Assembly (NCBI RefSeq): GCF_037975245.1
Contig: NC_092579.1
Location: 25,525,166-25,589,165 of the forward strand
Origin: Apostichopus japonicus
Lineage: Eukaryota > Echinodermata > Holothuroidea > Aspidochirotida > Stichopodidae
DNA: 64,000 nt
Direction: 5' to 3'
The stretch's first letter is position 1. Each line of letters opens with the position of its first letter. Positions 23,575 through 33,725 of the stretch are shown piece by piece. Position numbers and translations under genes: made by a program. Under the pieces are notes generated by a model. The model had not been told where the DNA came from. It ran no database searches and was given only the letters and a program-made list of their open reading frames with translations.

Positions 23575-24240
23575 TCATGTCCTACATCGGGCTGAAACTT
23601 GGTCACCTTCTAAGACTGCTTCAATTAGAGACCGAATGGCCCCTTCTCTTCTACCAGGCAGCAGTTTCTGCAGAGAGTTAACCAAAGTCTTCTCTTCCTC
23701 TGTATCCTCAATGACATGACGGATGACATTTGTACCCAGGATAGGCATCTCACGTTCACCAGGACAAACAAGCATCGGTACTGTAAGTGGCTGGAGTCCA
23801 GAATCTTTCGTTCCTAACTTTAAGCTGACCTCCACCCAACCACTGTATGGGACATCAAGATCATTTGCCCCTTTTAAGTCCAACGTCAAGCCGTCTAATA
23901 ACTCGCCAACAGGTCGGGGTGACTTGTCTACTAGGTGATCCCTTAACCATCTCTCGGGTAAAATAGAAACCTGTGCCCCTGTGTCCCACAGAACCTTCGT
24001 CTGAACACCTTCTATCTGACACTCCACTGCACAAGACTCACCAACCAATTTTACCATTCTTCTATTTGCAACTGGGTAGACAACATCACTTCTGTACTTT
24101 GAATCTTTAGGCATATCCTGGGACATTAGACCTTTGTGGGATGCTCCTCGTCCCTCAGGAGGGACCCCTGATCGTTTCCCGGCTGTCGACAAAACCGTGC
24201 AAAATGACCTAGATTGCCGCATTTGTAGCAGTGTTGACAA
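23575..24240 (-). pseudogene. Gypsy protease
   Basis: A 222-codon frame that overlaps the end of gag by 115 bp in another phase, so pol would need ribosomal frameshifting. The aspartic protease active site is VLWDTGAQVSILP (residues 83-95), and MPILGTNVI near 170 fits the second half of the fold. The frame stops at TGA 23575-23577, and RT resumes in the same phase right after it. Confidence 0.85.
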
Positions 24241-25181
24241 CTATTTCCCTTGTTTGTCTGCTGACACTGAGGGCATCCTCTGCGTCTCTTCGGTAGTGAC
24301 TGATGACCGGGTTCTGCTGTTGTTAACACCCTGTGTATCTCCGCCACTTGTGCCTTTAGTGCTTGCACTTCATCATACAAACTCTTTCCTTTATCTTTTT
24401 GTCCATCAGGTTGTATTTTCTCTGGATTTGAACTTTCCTTTACATCAATCATTGCAGCTAAAGGACGTCTCTGCTGCATCTTTTTCACTCTCTCTTTCTC
24501 TCTGCATGTCACCAAATTAAGTTTCTCCATGAGTTCCTCATCGGTGAGATTACCATCTGTCAGGTAGGGCTTCATGTCATGTCTTATATCGGCATCGAGG
24601 AGTCCAGTAGAAACAGCATGGGCGAACATGGCATTTACAAGGGGCTTGTCATACTTAAACATGGCATCTGATTCTTTGGAAGCAAAGAGGACCTTCTGTT
24701 TCAATGCCAATGCTCGCAGAAGAAAACTCTGGGGAGACTCACGTGCGCCCTGAGAAACATTGCATAACTTTTGATAGAGGTCTGTAGCTCCTCTCTCCTG
24801 AAAATGAGCCCGCAAAAGTCGTCTCAGTGTGGGTAAATCGAGGTTGTCCCTACCTTCTAGGTAGATCCTGAACTGCAGTCCTGGGGTGATTGACTTAATT
24901 ATTCCCTCGACTATCTCTTTTTCTGGAACGCCTTTATGGGAGGCACTCTCCACTTGGTGCATAAGAGACATAAAGCTAAGTTTATCCTTCTGTCCAGGTT
25001 CCCCTATCTGTCCCTGGATTTTAAAGTCCTTTCTATATGGTATGGTTGGGGTTGACATCTTGGAATCTGGTGGTATTTCTTCCTCTGGCAGCTTAGACTT
25101 CAGTTCTTTCATTTTACGTTCGCACTCTTTGATGGCCTCCATAACCATGTTGTTGTCCTCATCGTCTTCTTGGCTAGCCAT
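24126..25181 (-). CDS. Gypsy gag
   Basis: An intact 351-residue gag starting MASQEDDEDNN, 40 bp inside the 5' LTR. The middle part has the retrotransposon gag layout (LPTLRRLLRAHFQERGATDLYQKL, then ESPQSFLLRALALKQKV). The C-terminus has a CxxC pair (CPQCQQ) and a CCHC zinc knuckle, CYKCGNLGHFARFC, at residues 318-331 for nucleic acid binding. It is the only frame of the element with no lesion. Confidence 0.88.
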   Translation of the reverse strand: MASQEDDEDNNMVMEAIKECERKMKELKSKLPEEEIPPDSKMSTPTIPYRKDFKIQGQIGEPGQKDKLSFMSLMHQVESASHKGVPEKEIVEGIIKSITPGLQFRIYLEGRDNLDLPTLRRLLRAHFQERGATDLYQKLCNVSQGARESPQSFLLRALALKQKVLFASKESDAMFKYDKPLVNAMFAHAVSTGLLDADIRHDMKPYLTDGNLTDEELMEKLNLVTCREKERVKKMQQRRPLAAMIDVKESSNPEKIQPDGQKDKGKSLYDEVQALKAQVAEIHRVLTTAEPGHQSLPKRRRGCPQCQQTNKGNSCQHCYKCGNLGHFARFCRQPGNDQGSLLRDEEHPTKV

Positions 25182-25200
25182 ATTGCCGTTCTAGGAGACG

Positions 25201-25217
25201 TCCTGGCAGGGTCGCCA
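25201..25217 (-). other. Primer-binding site of the gypsy element
   Basis: On the minus strand TGGCGACCCTGCCAGGA starts 3 nt inside the 5' LTR. The leading TGG matches the universal CCA end of a tRNA. The tRNA identity was not assigned. Confidence 0.7.
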
Positions 25218-25220
25218 AAA

Positions 25221-25424
25221 TGTTACATGCCCAGAGGTGTTAGGTGGGGCTGGGGTGATGAGGGGGCCAGGCGGCTCATCCGGCTATAAAGGAGGGGAAG
25301 AGAGACAAGAAAGTTGATCGTTTGATTGATCGGACAGCAACGAGTTGTAACAGAAACTGTCCTTGCGCCCTCTATTACGACAATCAAAATTTTGTGGGGT
25401 CTACTAAATAGTTCACCCATTACA
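25221..25424 (-). repeat. 5' LTR of the gypsy element
   Basis: 204 bp, identical to 18768-18971. On the minus strand CCTTTATAGCC could be a TATA-like element upstream of the transcript start. Confidence 0.95.
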
Positions 25425-25566
25425 TATATATATATATATACATATATATCTATATAAATATTTTGTTCTCCTCTTAGGCTGCCCGAATTTTCAGGACGTT
25501 TGCCCGAATTTCTTGTCCTCTGGAAATTTGGGGGCAGTCTGCCCCCCCCCCCGCCTCGTACGCCTA
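25425..25566. repeat. Right arm of the older palindromic element
   Basis: A TA tract, then GCTGCCCGAATTTTC and TTGCCCGAATTTCTTG, then a C-rich end GCCTCGTACGCCTATG. It is the inverted partner of 18707-18767. The left terminus of this element could not be found beyond the BEL copy. Confidence 0.6.
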
Positions 25567-26239
25567 TGGTGTGGTTTAATTTGGTTGTTTAGTCAGTTTC
25601 CTTTGGTGCATTGTTCCTTTCATCTTTCATCTTTGTTCTTGTCTGATTGTCTCTTGTTTCGTCATTGTATTTTTTTTTTTGCCCAAATGGCCGCCCATAG
25701 ATAGAGGTCAAGGGAGACCAAACCAAAAAACTATAGCTCTTTATTTCTATGGACCAAACATACTGAAAATCCAGGAAAAAATGTCCTATACTAGGACAAT
25801 ATGTACCAGTGCAGTATACAGTGACAGGGGGTCGAAATTACACTGTCACACCATCCCCCAGCAAACGAACGGCTTCCTTGATGGTAGCCCCATTGACTTA
25901 CACACTAAATCACAAAAATAATGTGGTCTCTAAGTCTAGATAGAAGTTTTCACTAGCTAAACGCTACCCATCACCGGATAGCTGACGGTACCATCAATTT
26001 TCCTTACCATAACCGCGCAGAATTTTTGCTATCGAAGCCGGAATTTTTCGCCACTCTGTAAACAAACCTCTTCACTCAGTAAACAATTTTCGTACGCTGC
26101 TCCTGGGAAGCCTAAAGGGTCTACAATTGCCTCAATTGACCCAATTTTCATCACATGTACTTCCATTCATGCTCTTCAACATGCGAGCCACAGAAAAACT
26201 AGATAATGATTGATAACAGGTCAAAAACGATGTTCTCCT
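25567..26239. other. No recognisable feature
   Basis: Low-complexity T tract at about 25670-25680. Otherwise unique-looking non-coding sequence. Confidence 0.5.
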
Positions 26240-26310
26240 GCTGCTTTTTGGCACTTTTCCTGCTTGCGGGAAGATCACATATACATACATACATACACCC
26301 ATACACGAAT
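26240..26310 (+). repeat. SINE 3' end fragment
   Basis: TTCCTGCTTGCGGGAAGATC followed by repeated ATACATAC. It matches the 3' end of the SINE at 29340-29582 (minus strand TTCCTGCTTGCAGGAGGATC and ATATACATACAT). No tRNA-like head was seen upstream, so the copy is probably truncated. Confidence 0.55.
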
Positions 26311-28474
26311 ACATATGAGAACATTCGGGCGGATGGATATATACTATAATAGGAGTATGCCACCTGATGGATTAACCTAAATAGGCTCAACCGTGCTGAA
26401 AACCGTGTGCTAGATCTGGTGTCAAATCACTTGCACAACTAAGGTGTCGCTCATAATGTAACTTTTGTATTCGTATCTAGAACAACAATAACCGAGGCCT
26501 AATCAATTGTATTCGGCTAGATGCCCCAAGTTGCGCAAGACGCAAAAGTAGTTTGCTTTGTTCGTACTTTAGGCTAGGCCTAATACAGAAGTTTACGCAC
26601 ATAACTTATATTATACGCCATATCGCACCTGCTGTCAACATTATGCTTTGCAGCGATTGAAGGTCACTTGGTAAACCCAAAACAATGACTCAATTGATCG
26701 GTGCCTTCGTTATATAACGAGGTTTTGGGGACATCCAGGGTTTATTGTCAAAATATCTTTTATTTTCACATGTAGAAACACTTTATACACCACAGGTTAT
26801 TTCGATTTTTGTGGGGGGAAATAGGTTAAATGAATTACAACTCAGTCACGGGGCAGGCCTATTTAGCTGCTGCCTACTCAGTTCTTACTTTTGGAAAAAC
26901 AAAAATACATCCTAGACTAACATGTTCCAAAATGTGTACAATCTTATCGTAGGCCCTAAACTAGAATCATAGGGCACAAAGCCAGTCGTGTACAGTATAT
27001 TATTCACCATGCTTATTTTGATAATACCAAACTGTAGGGGAGATGGTTTTGCAAAAATGTTTAAAATTGGGCCCCTGGAGAGCAGGTACTCTTAAGTTAC
27101 TCTAAAAGGGTGTGAAGACTCGTGCAAAGAGAAACGTCCAATGCCAGTAATCTGACCTAGTTTCGAATGAGGTGTAACAGAAGTGTTAGACACCACCATC
27201 GATCCAGAAAACACACACACAGCTTGCTACCATCGGTAATTAGACGTTAGTGTACGTTAAGTACATACAGCTGTGGTCAATACCCACAGCACAGTGAACA
27301 AACGATACAGCGATGGACATCTCAGGTCCAGCTTAAAATACCAAGGTATCACGTTTCATTACTGTCTGCATTTAGTAGCGACACCAACAGAACGTCACTT
27401 GCAAGCAACAGAAAGTTAACTTTTTCAGATTGCCGCACACGGTCTGGGGCGAGTCTTCAATGCCTTTAAGGACTATCGGGGGCACCAACAGCAACAACTA
27501 TTTATGGATGGGCACCAATAATTAAAGGAGGGGCATAATACTCAGTCATGTGCTGTTACTTGTGAAGTTTTTGTTCATATGGTAGTGGGACAAATTGTGG
27601 GGGTGGGAGAACACTATTCTACTTTCCTATCCTAGCATTTGGATATAGCATCTATGGCCTAGTTATTACTGTACCTTTCATACAATGATAACTTAAGTTA
27701 TATTAGTTGCTACTAGTACTAGTTAACTTGTAGCTAGGTTTTGGCAAGCCATCCCTGTCAGTGTTACTGCCAGTGAATGCCAAAGAAAAGACGCAGTCTA
27801 GCAGTAATCTAATACGGTACTAATCAAAGAAACTTTGGTTACATCCTACGAGTTGTATATTGTTCAGTTAAGGCTCATTTCAATTTCTTGGCACCTTGAA
27901 ATGTTAACCCTGCATTACGCTCCCGTAGATAAGCACTGTTATGTAGGCCTATTGTTATGTAATCTACAAATCCTTAACAAAAACGGCCAAAATTGTCATG
28001 GTGAAAGGAGGAAACATCAATTTTGTATTTTCAAACACTTTCCTGGATTACTTCAAGCATTTACCGGAATTACGCAGTAAACTTCAACACATCACAGAGT
28101 TACTCATATTTGCTTTTCTTTGAACTGATTGACTCCCAAATGACAGTAGGTCTATCCACATGAGATATTTTTAGAAATATCCAGTTGTTGGAAATATCAA
28201 ACAGATTGTTTAACCTTACTCCAATTGTTTTTCATTAGAAGTGATGGACATACATAATTAATGTGTTTGGCAAGATGCAGTGCCCACTAGATGACAGTGC
28301 ACAGAATTGCCAGACTGTCCGGCTGGACATCTGGTAACTTTACAAGGTGTCGTCATCATATATGTAGAGCTGCACTGATAGTGATAGACACTAGCTGACA
28401 TGTTTGCAAGTCAAATTGTCACCACCTTTTTTTTTATTATAACATTTTACATTTTTGTTTAACCCATTTGACAG
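26311..28474. other. No recognisable feature
   Basis: AT-rich non-coding sequence. If the aldolase promoter is in this window it may lie here or nearer 33.6 kb, but no core promoter element could be supported. Confidence 0.4.
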
Positions 28475-28552
28475 ACCAAGAGTATATTAGACACAAGCTG
28501 TTGCTTCATATTCATCATGCATGCATTGAACAAGATGAGCTTGAATTTGATG
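28475..28552 (+). other. Candidate orphan exon
   Basis: A 78-bp segment between a plausible acceptor (TTTAACCCATTTGACAG) and donor (ATG then GTAGGT). Read from its first base it is open, has ATGs at 28517 and 28535, and ends on a codon boundary, so it could join in phase to the aldolase exon at 33599. In another phase it reads QEYIRHKLLLHIHHACIEQD, which looks more protein-like but would not join in phase to that exon. Neither reading has a known match. Confidence 0.2.
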
Positions 28553-29339
28553 GTAGGTATTTTTATATTGTAATTTACAAGAGCTCAGTGAACTCAAGAA
28601 ATGAAACACATGACAAATTTCAATCTTATGAGTTCTCTTCACAACTTCCATTTCCATGCTATTCCATGATTATTGTAACTGTGGTATATGTGGATAATTA
28701 TGTTATGATTTATTTATGTGTCTGTATGGGTGTGTGTATGAAGAAACCTTAATATTTGCCTGACTAACTCATTTTTTAAACCCTTTTCTAGCTTGCCTAC
28801 TGACAACTCTAATTTGAGCCATGTACAGCAAAGTACAGCATGTAAAATGTTCAACTGTCTGTTATTTGTAGGTTCTATGCACGTTCGAGTTCTGTTTGCT
28901 TATTACTTGCAGCTTTAGCATTGCTCAATTTTAAGTGTACAGTAGGTCATATGTAGATTATCTTTAAATTATACAGAAATTACTAATGTTGTATGTGCAA
29001 TTACTGGTAAATCTAGCAACTTTGCCAATTGGTATTGTGTTTTGCCAAATAAATTGTTCCAGGCAATCTTTTATCCTGACTTAGGAGTAAATCTCATGAC
29101 ATGTTGAATTGTTGAAGAAGTAAAGAAGTTCTTGTTACATGGTTGCAAGCTGTGTATCAAATTGACACCAATTGCAAAGATAGCATGGATCATTTTGTTT
29201 AATGCTCTATGACCAGGTAGGACTTCTGTCAAAGGATTTTAAACGGTTGACATTCCCTTGTAAATGTCATCGGTGCTGTGTCTTGAATATCACTGCTTCA
29301 GTGTTGTGAAAGTTGTTGCAAACATTTGAGATGTAATTG
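28553..29339. other. No recognisable feature
   Basis: AT-rich non-coding sequence. Confidence 0.4.
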
Positions 29340-29582
29340 TATGATGTAGATGTATGTATATTAGATCCTCCTGCAAGCAGGAACTCGCGAAGAAGCCTAA
29401 TTGGCTTATCAAAGCCGCAAGCTGACCGAAGTCAGTCTCTCACATTCATATTTAACGTCCATGATTATGAATTGTTAATTGTCAACAACTCTGTAACTGG
29501 ACGACATACATTAATCTGGGAGTGACTCGAACCGGGGACCTTATGATTGAAAGGCACCGGTGTTAACCACTGAGCTAACACT
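29340..29582 (-). mobile_element. tRNA-derived SINE
   Basis: On the minus strand the element starts with a tRNA-like head (29582-29515) with an A-box-like stretch TTAGCTCAGTGGTTAACACC and a B-box GGTTCGAGTCACTCC. A tRNA-unrelated body follows, and a 3' end TTCCTGCTTGCAGGAGGATC with ATACAT repeats. The acceptor stem GGAGTG/CACTCC still pairs. The anticodon arm is abnormal (8-nt loop), so it is not a working tRNA gene. Confidence 0.65.
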
Positions 29583-30227
29583 CCACAAGATGTGACAAGA
29601 AAGTGTGACAAGAAAATAGATGTGTGACAAGAAAATAGATGTGACAAGAAAGTGAATTTGGAGCCCCCAGAATTGTAATTTTAACTCATCAGGTATCCTT
29701 TTAAATCATTTCAATATCAGAAAATGCCCCTGCAGTCACTTCAGTCAGCTGGGCTTCAAGCGTGGGTTCATGGTCATTTGACTTGCCTTGCTTATAATAA
29801 GCTTCACAGGTTCAGTTTTAATACAAGACTCAGAAGAAACTACTTTACTTCAATAAAACGAAACAAGGTTGGTACTCCTTTGCACTCCTTTTGAGTAAGC
29901 TTGTCAAAATGAGAATTTGTCATCATTATTCCAAATTGGAAAGAACAATTGCAACATTCCAGTACATTTAGTTACGTTCATAATTCATAGTGCATGTCTG
30001 ATTCTAAACAACTTATATTCTATCCTTGGCTGGTTTCATTTCTGATTATTGCCATTTTCCAACAAATTTAATCATGGAACTACTGTACTGTACTACTGGC
30101 TCCATATGAATTATAAGAAGCACTTTATCTCCCCTAAAATTGTAGTTTTCAATTCTGGTACTTAGCCTAGCCGTACAGAACTACATCTGTTTCAGGCTAA
30201 AGATATAATATTCTGCAAGTTGCGCAT
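29583..30227. other. No recognisable feature apart from a short GTGACAAGAAA tandem
   Basis: TGTGACAAGAAAGTG-type units repeat about four times at 29588-29655. The rest is non-coding. Confidence 0.5.
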
Positions 30228-30721
30228 CAATCACTCAGTGGCGGAGCTAGGGGTATTGATCAGGGGGGCAAGAATGGTCTGTAGGGGCGCTTTGACACTA
30301 TCAAAGCGGACGCTACCACAGGTTGGCGCGGAGAGTACAGAAATGTTTTGAATAAAGATACTCCCTAGATCGCCGGAAATGACCCTTTCCGGGCCTTGCT
30401 AATTTGCAGATACGAAGAATAAATAGGTGTCATCGCAATTTGTGACAACTCGGAAGTTTATATGGGTGTTGAAAATACATGCGCTTGGAAATAGTTTCGT
30501 ACAACGGAAGTGCCGATAAATTAAAGACCGCCATTAGAGCATTATGTCAGAAAATGATACCAACAAAATGTGACAAATGTCAATAGGTAGATGAGAGCGC
30601 AATATAAAAGTCAATAATCGCTAATAAGTAAAAAGTGGTAAAAAGCTGAAAAGGGCGCCAGCAGTCCATTTGAGTCCGCCCCCCCTCCCGACTGTATGGG
30701 CGCTCCGCCACTGCAATCACT
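30228..30721. mobile_element. Non-autonomous hAT-type transposon with 8-bp target duplication
   Basis: A 478-bp element (30236-30713) with terminal inverted repeats CAGTGGCGGAGC and GCTCCGCCACTG. A perfect 8-bp duplication CAATCACT lies on both sides (30228-30235 and 30714-30721). CAG-type ends and an 8-bp duplication are typical of the hAT superfamily. There is no transposase inside. Confidence 0.9.
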
Positions 30722-30879
30722 AAGAATAGGGAAGTACACAAAAGAGGGTAAATAACCAGCAACCAATCATTGAGATATACATTGTATGTTAACATACTTA
30801 CTAACAGCTCGTTCAGGTAATACATTTATTCTGTTCATTAATACTGGAGAGTGGAGCTTTTGGTTTTCGGATGAGTCAA

Positions 30880-32560
30880 TGTCTTGCTCGCTAGGCAGAT
30901 GCCACTGATGTGTAGATGTGCCCTATTGTTTGTGGTTCCAATTTCCTGCATATTGATGAGTGAGTGAGGCTTCACGTAATTCGTATAATTGGCAATATAT
31001 CTTCAACCATATGTGCCATTTAGTTCATACTTGGTATGGTGCTGTCAGTTGATGATACTGTAGGTACATGGTCATATAATCAATAAATTCATTCACATTA
31101 TTCATTCATCATTCATTCTCAATATTATTCATGAATGGGCATGGTGCTAATGTTATCACAGTGAAAACCTTGTAAACAGGATATCTTAAGACCAACAAGT
31201 TGAATCAATGTCATACTGTGAAGGTAGATGCCCCATGATGTGAAGAAGTGCCCTATTGTTTGGGGTGCACATCTCAAGAAAATTAATGAGGCTTAACATA
31301 TATTCTTAAATTGTCAATATCTCTTCAACAGTATGATTTAGTTCATACTTGGTATGGTGATGTAACTACAAAGTAAGTATATGCTGTTGTAAACCAACAT
31401 TGTTCTCAATAATATTCATGAGTTGGTGAGGCTTAAAGGGAAATAGTCAAAAACAGCTTGTAAAAGTGATGTCTTATCAACCAAAGTTGAACCAATGTCA
31501 TACTTGGTAGATAGATGCCACATCATTGAAATTGGTAGAGGTCAAAAGAACTCAACAGGTGTCTAAGTCTGAAAATGTTTTGAACATGATAACTCCAAAA
31601 TTAAAGCTTCAATTAATGTGTGAATTCTCCAATGCTATGGTTTTCTTTTGGTGAACATATTTTGGTCAAATTCTTTTCAGTTGAGTTTTGTGAAGGGCTT
31701 TATAAGTCTTAAACAGAACAAAGGTCATTTGAGTTTAATGTGTCAAAGTTTGACAAATTTGTATGCACAATAACTCACACATGTTTGAAACTTTCATGCC
31801 TGAAAGCTTTGTAAACACAAAAATTGCAAAAGTTAAGCTTGGGCGAACAGTGAACTTCATATTTGGTATAGAAATCCCTTTTTCAGTAACAAGGCCTTTT
31901 TTTGAAATTGGTGTAGGTCAACAGACATCAAAGTATGAAAATTGTGTACAATAACTCACATAATGAAGGTTGCATGTACAGTAGTTTATAATTGACATTA
32001 CAGTCCTTCGTGAGTACAAGATCCACAGTGATACACTGTATTTGTCAAGGGGAAAGGTCAACATTGGTCAAATTTTAGAACCAATTACACATTACTGCAA
32101 CAGTAAAGCTCTGATGAGCTTCAAAATGTTGTATGTCAATGCACCTTATAGAGTAAAAAGAATGCTGTTGCAATTGATAAAGGTTAAAAGGCACGTAAGG
32201 TCAACAGAGGTCAACAGAAGTCTGAAAACCTTAATTTCACAATAATTTACAAAGTGAAGCTTGGATGAAGTTCATGCTTGGTATATAGATCCCCTTGATG
32301 AGTGAAAGAACCCTAAGGAAATTAATGTCAGTCAAAGGCCAACAGAGATCGTGTTCTGAAAACTTTGTATACACAATAACTCACAATGTGAGCTTGGATG
32401 AAGTTCATGCTTGTTATGGAGATCCCCTTGATGTATAGAAGACCCCTAGTGAAATAATTGGATGTCAAAAGTCTGAAAACCTTGAAAACATAACTGCAAA
32501 CTTCTTGAAGATGCACCACCCCCCCCCCTTGTGTGAATGTCAATGGTCAGTTTAGGTCAA
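30880..32560 (+). repeat. AGGTCA-rich dispersed repeat tract
   Basis: Degenerate copies of a unit with landmarks GCTTGGATGAAGTTCATGCTTG, GTAGATCCCCTTGATG, GTCAAAGGTCA, CAACAGAGGTC and CTGAAAACCTTG. Two adjacent copies (landmark at 32259 and 32391) give a step of about 132 bp. Similar tracts occur at 39770-40330, 56550-56800, 59030-59650, 61430-61810 and 62640-62900. A poly-C run lies at about 32518-32529. Confidence 0.7.
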
Positions 32561-33598
32561 CAGAGGCCTAAAGTCTAACTAACCTCAAGTGAAGCTTGAA
32601 TTTGCTGTAAACCTTGTTCATGGATTCAACTTATTGAGAACAAGTATCCTATTGTTTCAGAATAACTCTAAAAGTAAAACTTGGATGCACACATGCACTT
32701 CATGCTTGACATCTGATAAACCTTATTTAGTGCAAGAATCTGGTGTGCAGTTTACATTAAATGTTATCATATAAGCTTTGGGAAGAAATCACTAAGTAGG
32801 TTGGCCTTCTAGTTTGCCAAGCTTGTTTGCCTAACTTGTCTTTGGATGTTGCAATAGTTTACTTGTCAACATGTTCATATTAACACAAGATTTGTCTATC
32901 ATTTTGCATGCTTTATAAATTTACAAATTGTTCTTCCGTTTACATACATCTGCATATCATGTTTCCAAAGTGTCTTTATGTGGTGATGGCTTTTGAGATC
33001 AGGAATAGAGTATGCAATAGTGAAGAGTGATCATTGTGTAGTAGAGTCTCACATGGAATAATATACATGGATCATTGCATGCATTAATATACATGCATTA
33101 AATGCATCATTGTGTTATAACTATGAAGTACTGAAACTGTAGTTACAGTAATTTATAAGTTGTAAACATCTAAGCAATAGCCATTGGTATCTGGAGATAA
33201 TTTATAAATATAAATAAATGACTGATCTGTTTAATGAGTGAATATTGACATAAATTTCTCTTATATCTTGAACATTGTGTGAGGTACAGCATAACTGTTT
33301 GATTATTGGACAGTGATATTTATGTTATTGTCCAATGTTAATTTTTATATCTTTGTCTGCCATTGCATCTTACCATTCATGAAAAGTTTTGCTTATTGAA
33401 GGTAAAACTTTCTTTCCTTTTGCTACTCTATTGTTGGGTATACTTTGTCTTACAATATTTAAAGTGTACATTTGGAAGCAGTCTTTTCCTCAAGCAACTA
33501 TTATTTAATTTTTTTATGACGTTTTTTCACTCTGTGATCAAAATTTACATCGGGGTTCATGCTTATGAAGTTATGATGTTCTTAATCAAATTTTGTAG
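32561..33598. other. Non-coding, upstream of the first identified aldolase exon
   Basis: AT-rich. The last bases (AATCAAATTTTGTAG) form a plausible splice acceptor. No initiator exon was identified here. Confidence 0.5.
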
Positions 33599-33725
33599 AG
33601 GCAGGCAGATCATGCAGTAGACTTCAGGAGTGATACTGTCACCAAACCGATGCCTGAGATGAGGCAAGCCATGTTTGAAGCAGAAGTTGGTGATGATGTG
33701 ATGTCAGAAGATCCCACCATTAACA
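33599..33725 (+). CDS. Threonine aldolase, first identified exon
   Basis: Encodes [20 protein letters not shown] and on to SEDPTIN, the N-terminal signature of the family. The donor is GTGAGT, and the exon ends in phase 1. The acceptor may be 33598 or, less likely, 33604. Confidence 0.88.

Larger units (their letters stand above)
18768..25424 (-). mobile_element. Ty3/gypsy LTR retrotransposon with identical LTRs
   Basis: A minus-strand element of 6,657 bp with two 204-bp LTRs that are identical by direct reading. It has a primer-binding site (25201-25217) and a polypurine tract (18972-18985). The order of domains, gag, protease, RT, RNase H and integrase, is that of Ty3/gypsy. It sits in a TA microsatellite, so the exact target duplication cannot be told. 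Identical LTRs imply a recent insertion, yet the coding region has an in-frame stop and at least two frameshifts. Confidence 0.95.

Noticed and set aside
29515-29582. Functional tRNA gene on the minus strand
   Set aside because: The acceptor stem and B-box are good, but the anticodon loop has the wrong size and the sequence continues into a SINE body.
30880-32560. Enhancer with clustered nuclear-receptor sites
   Set aside because: The AGGTCA motifs are part of a repeated unit found at six places, so clustering alone is not evidence of regulation.
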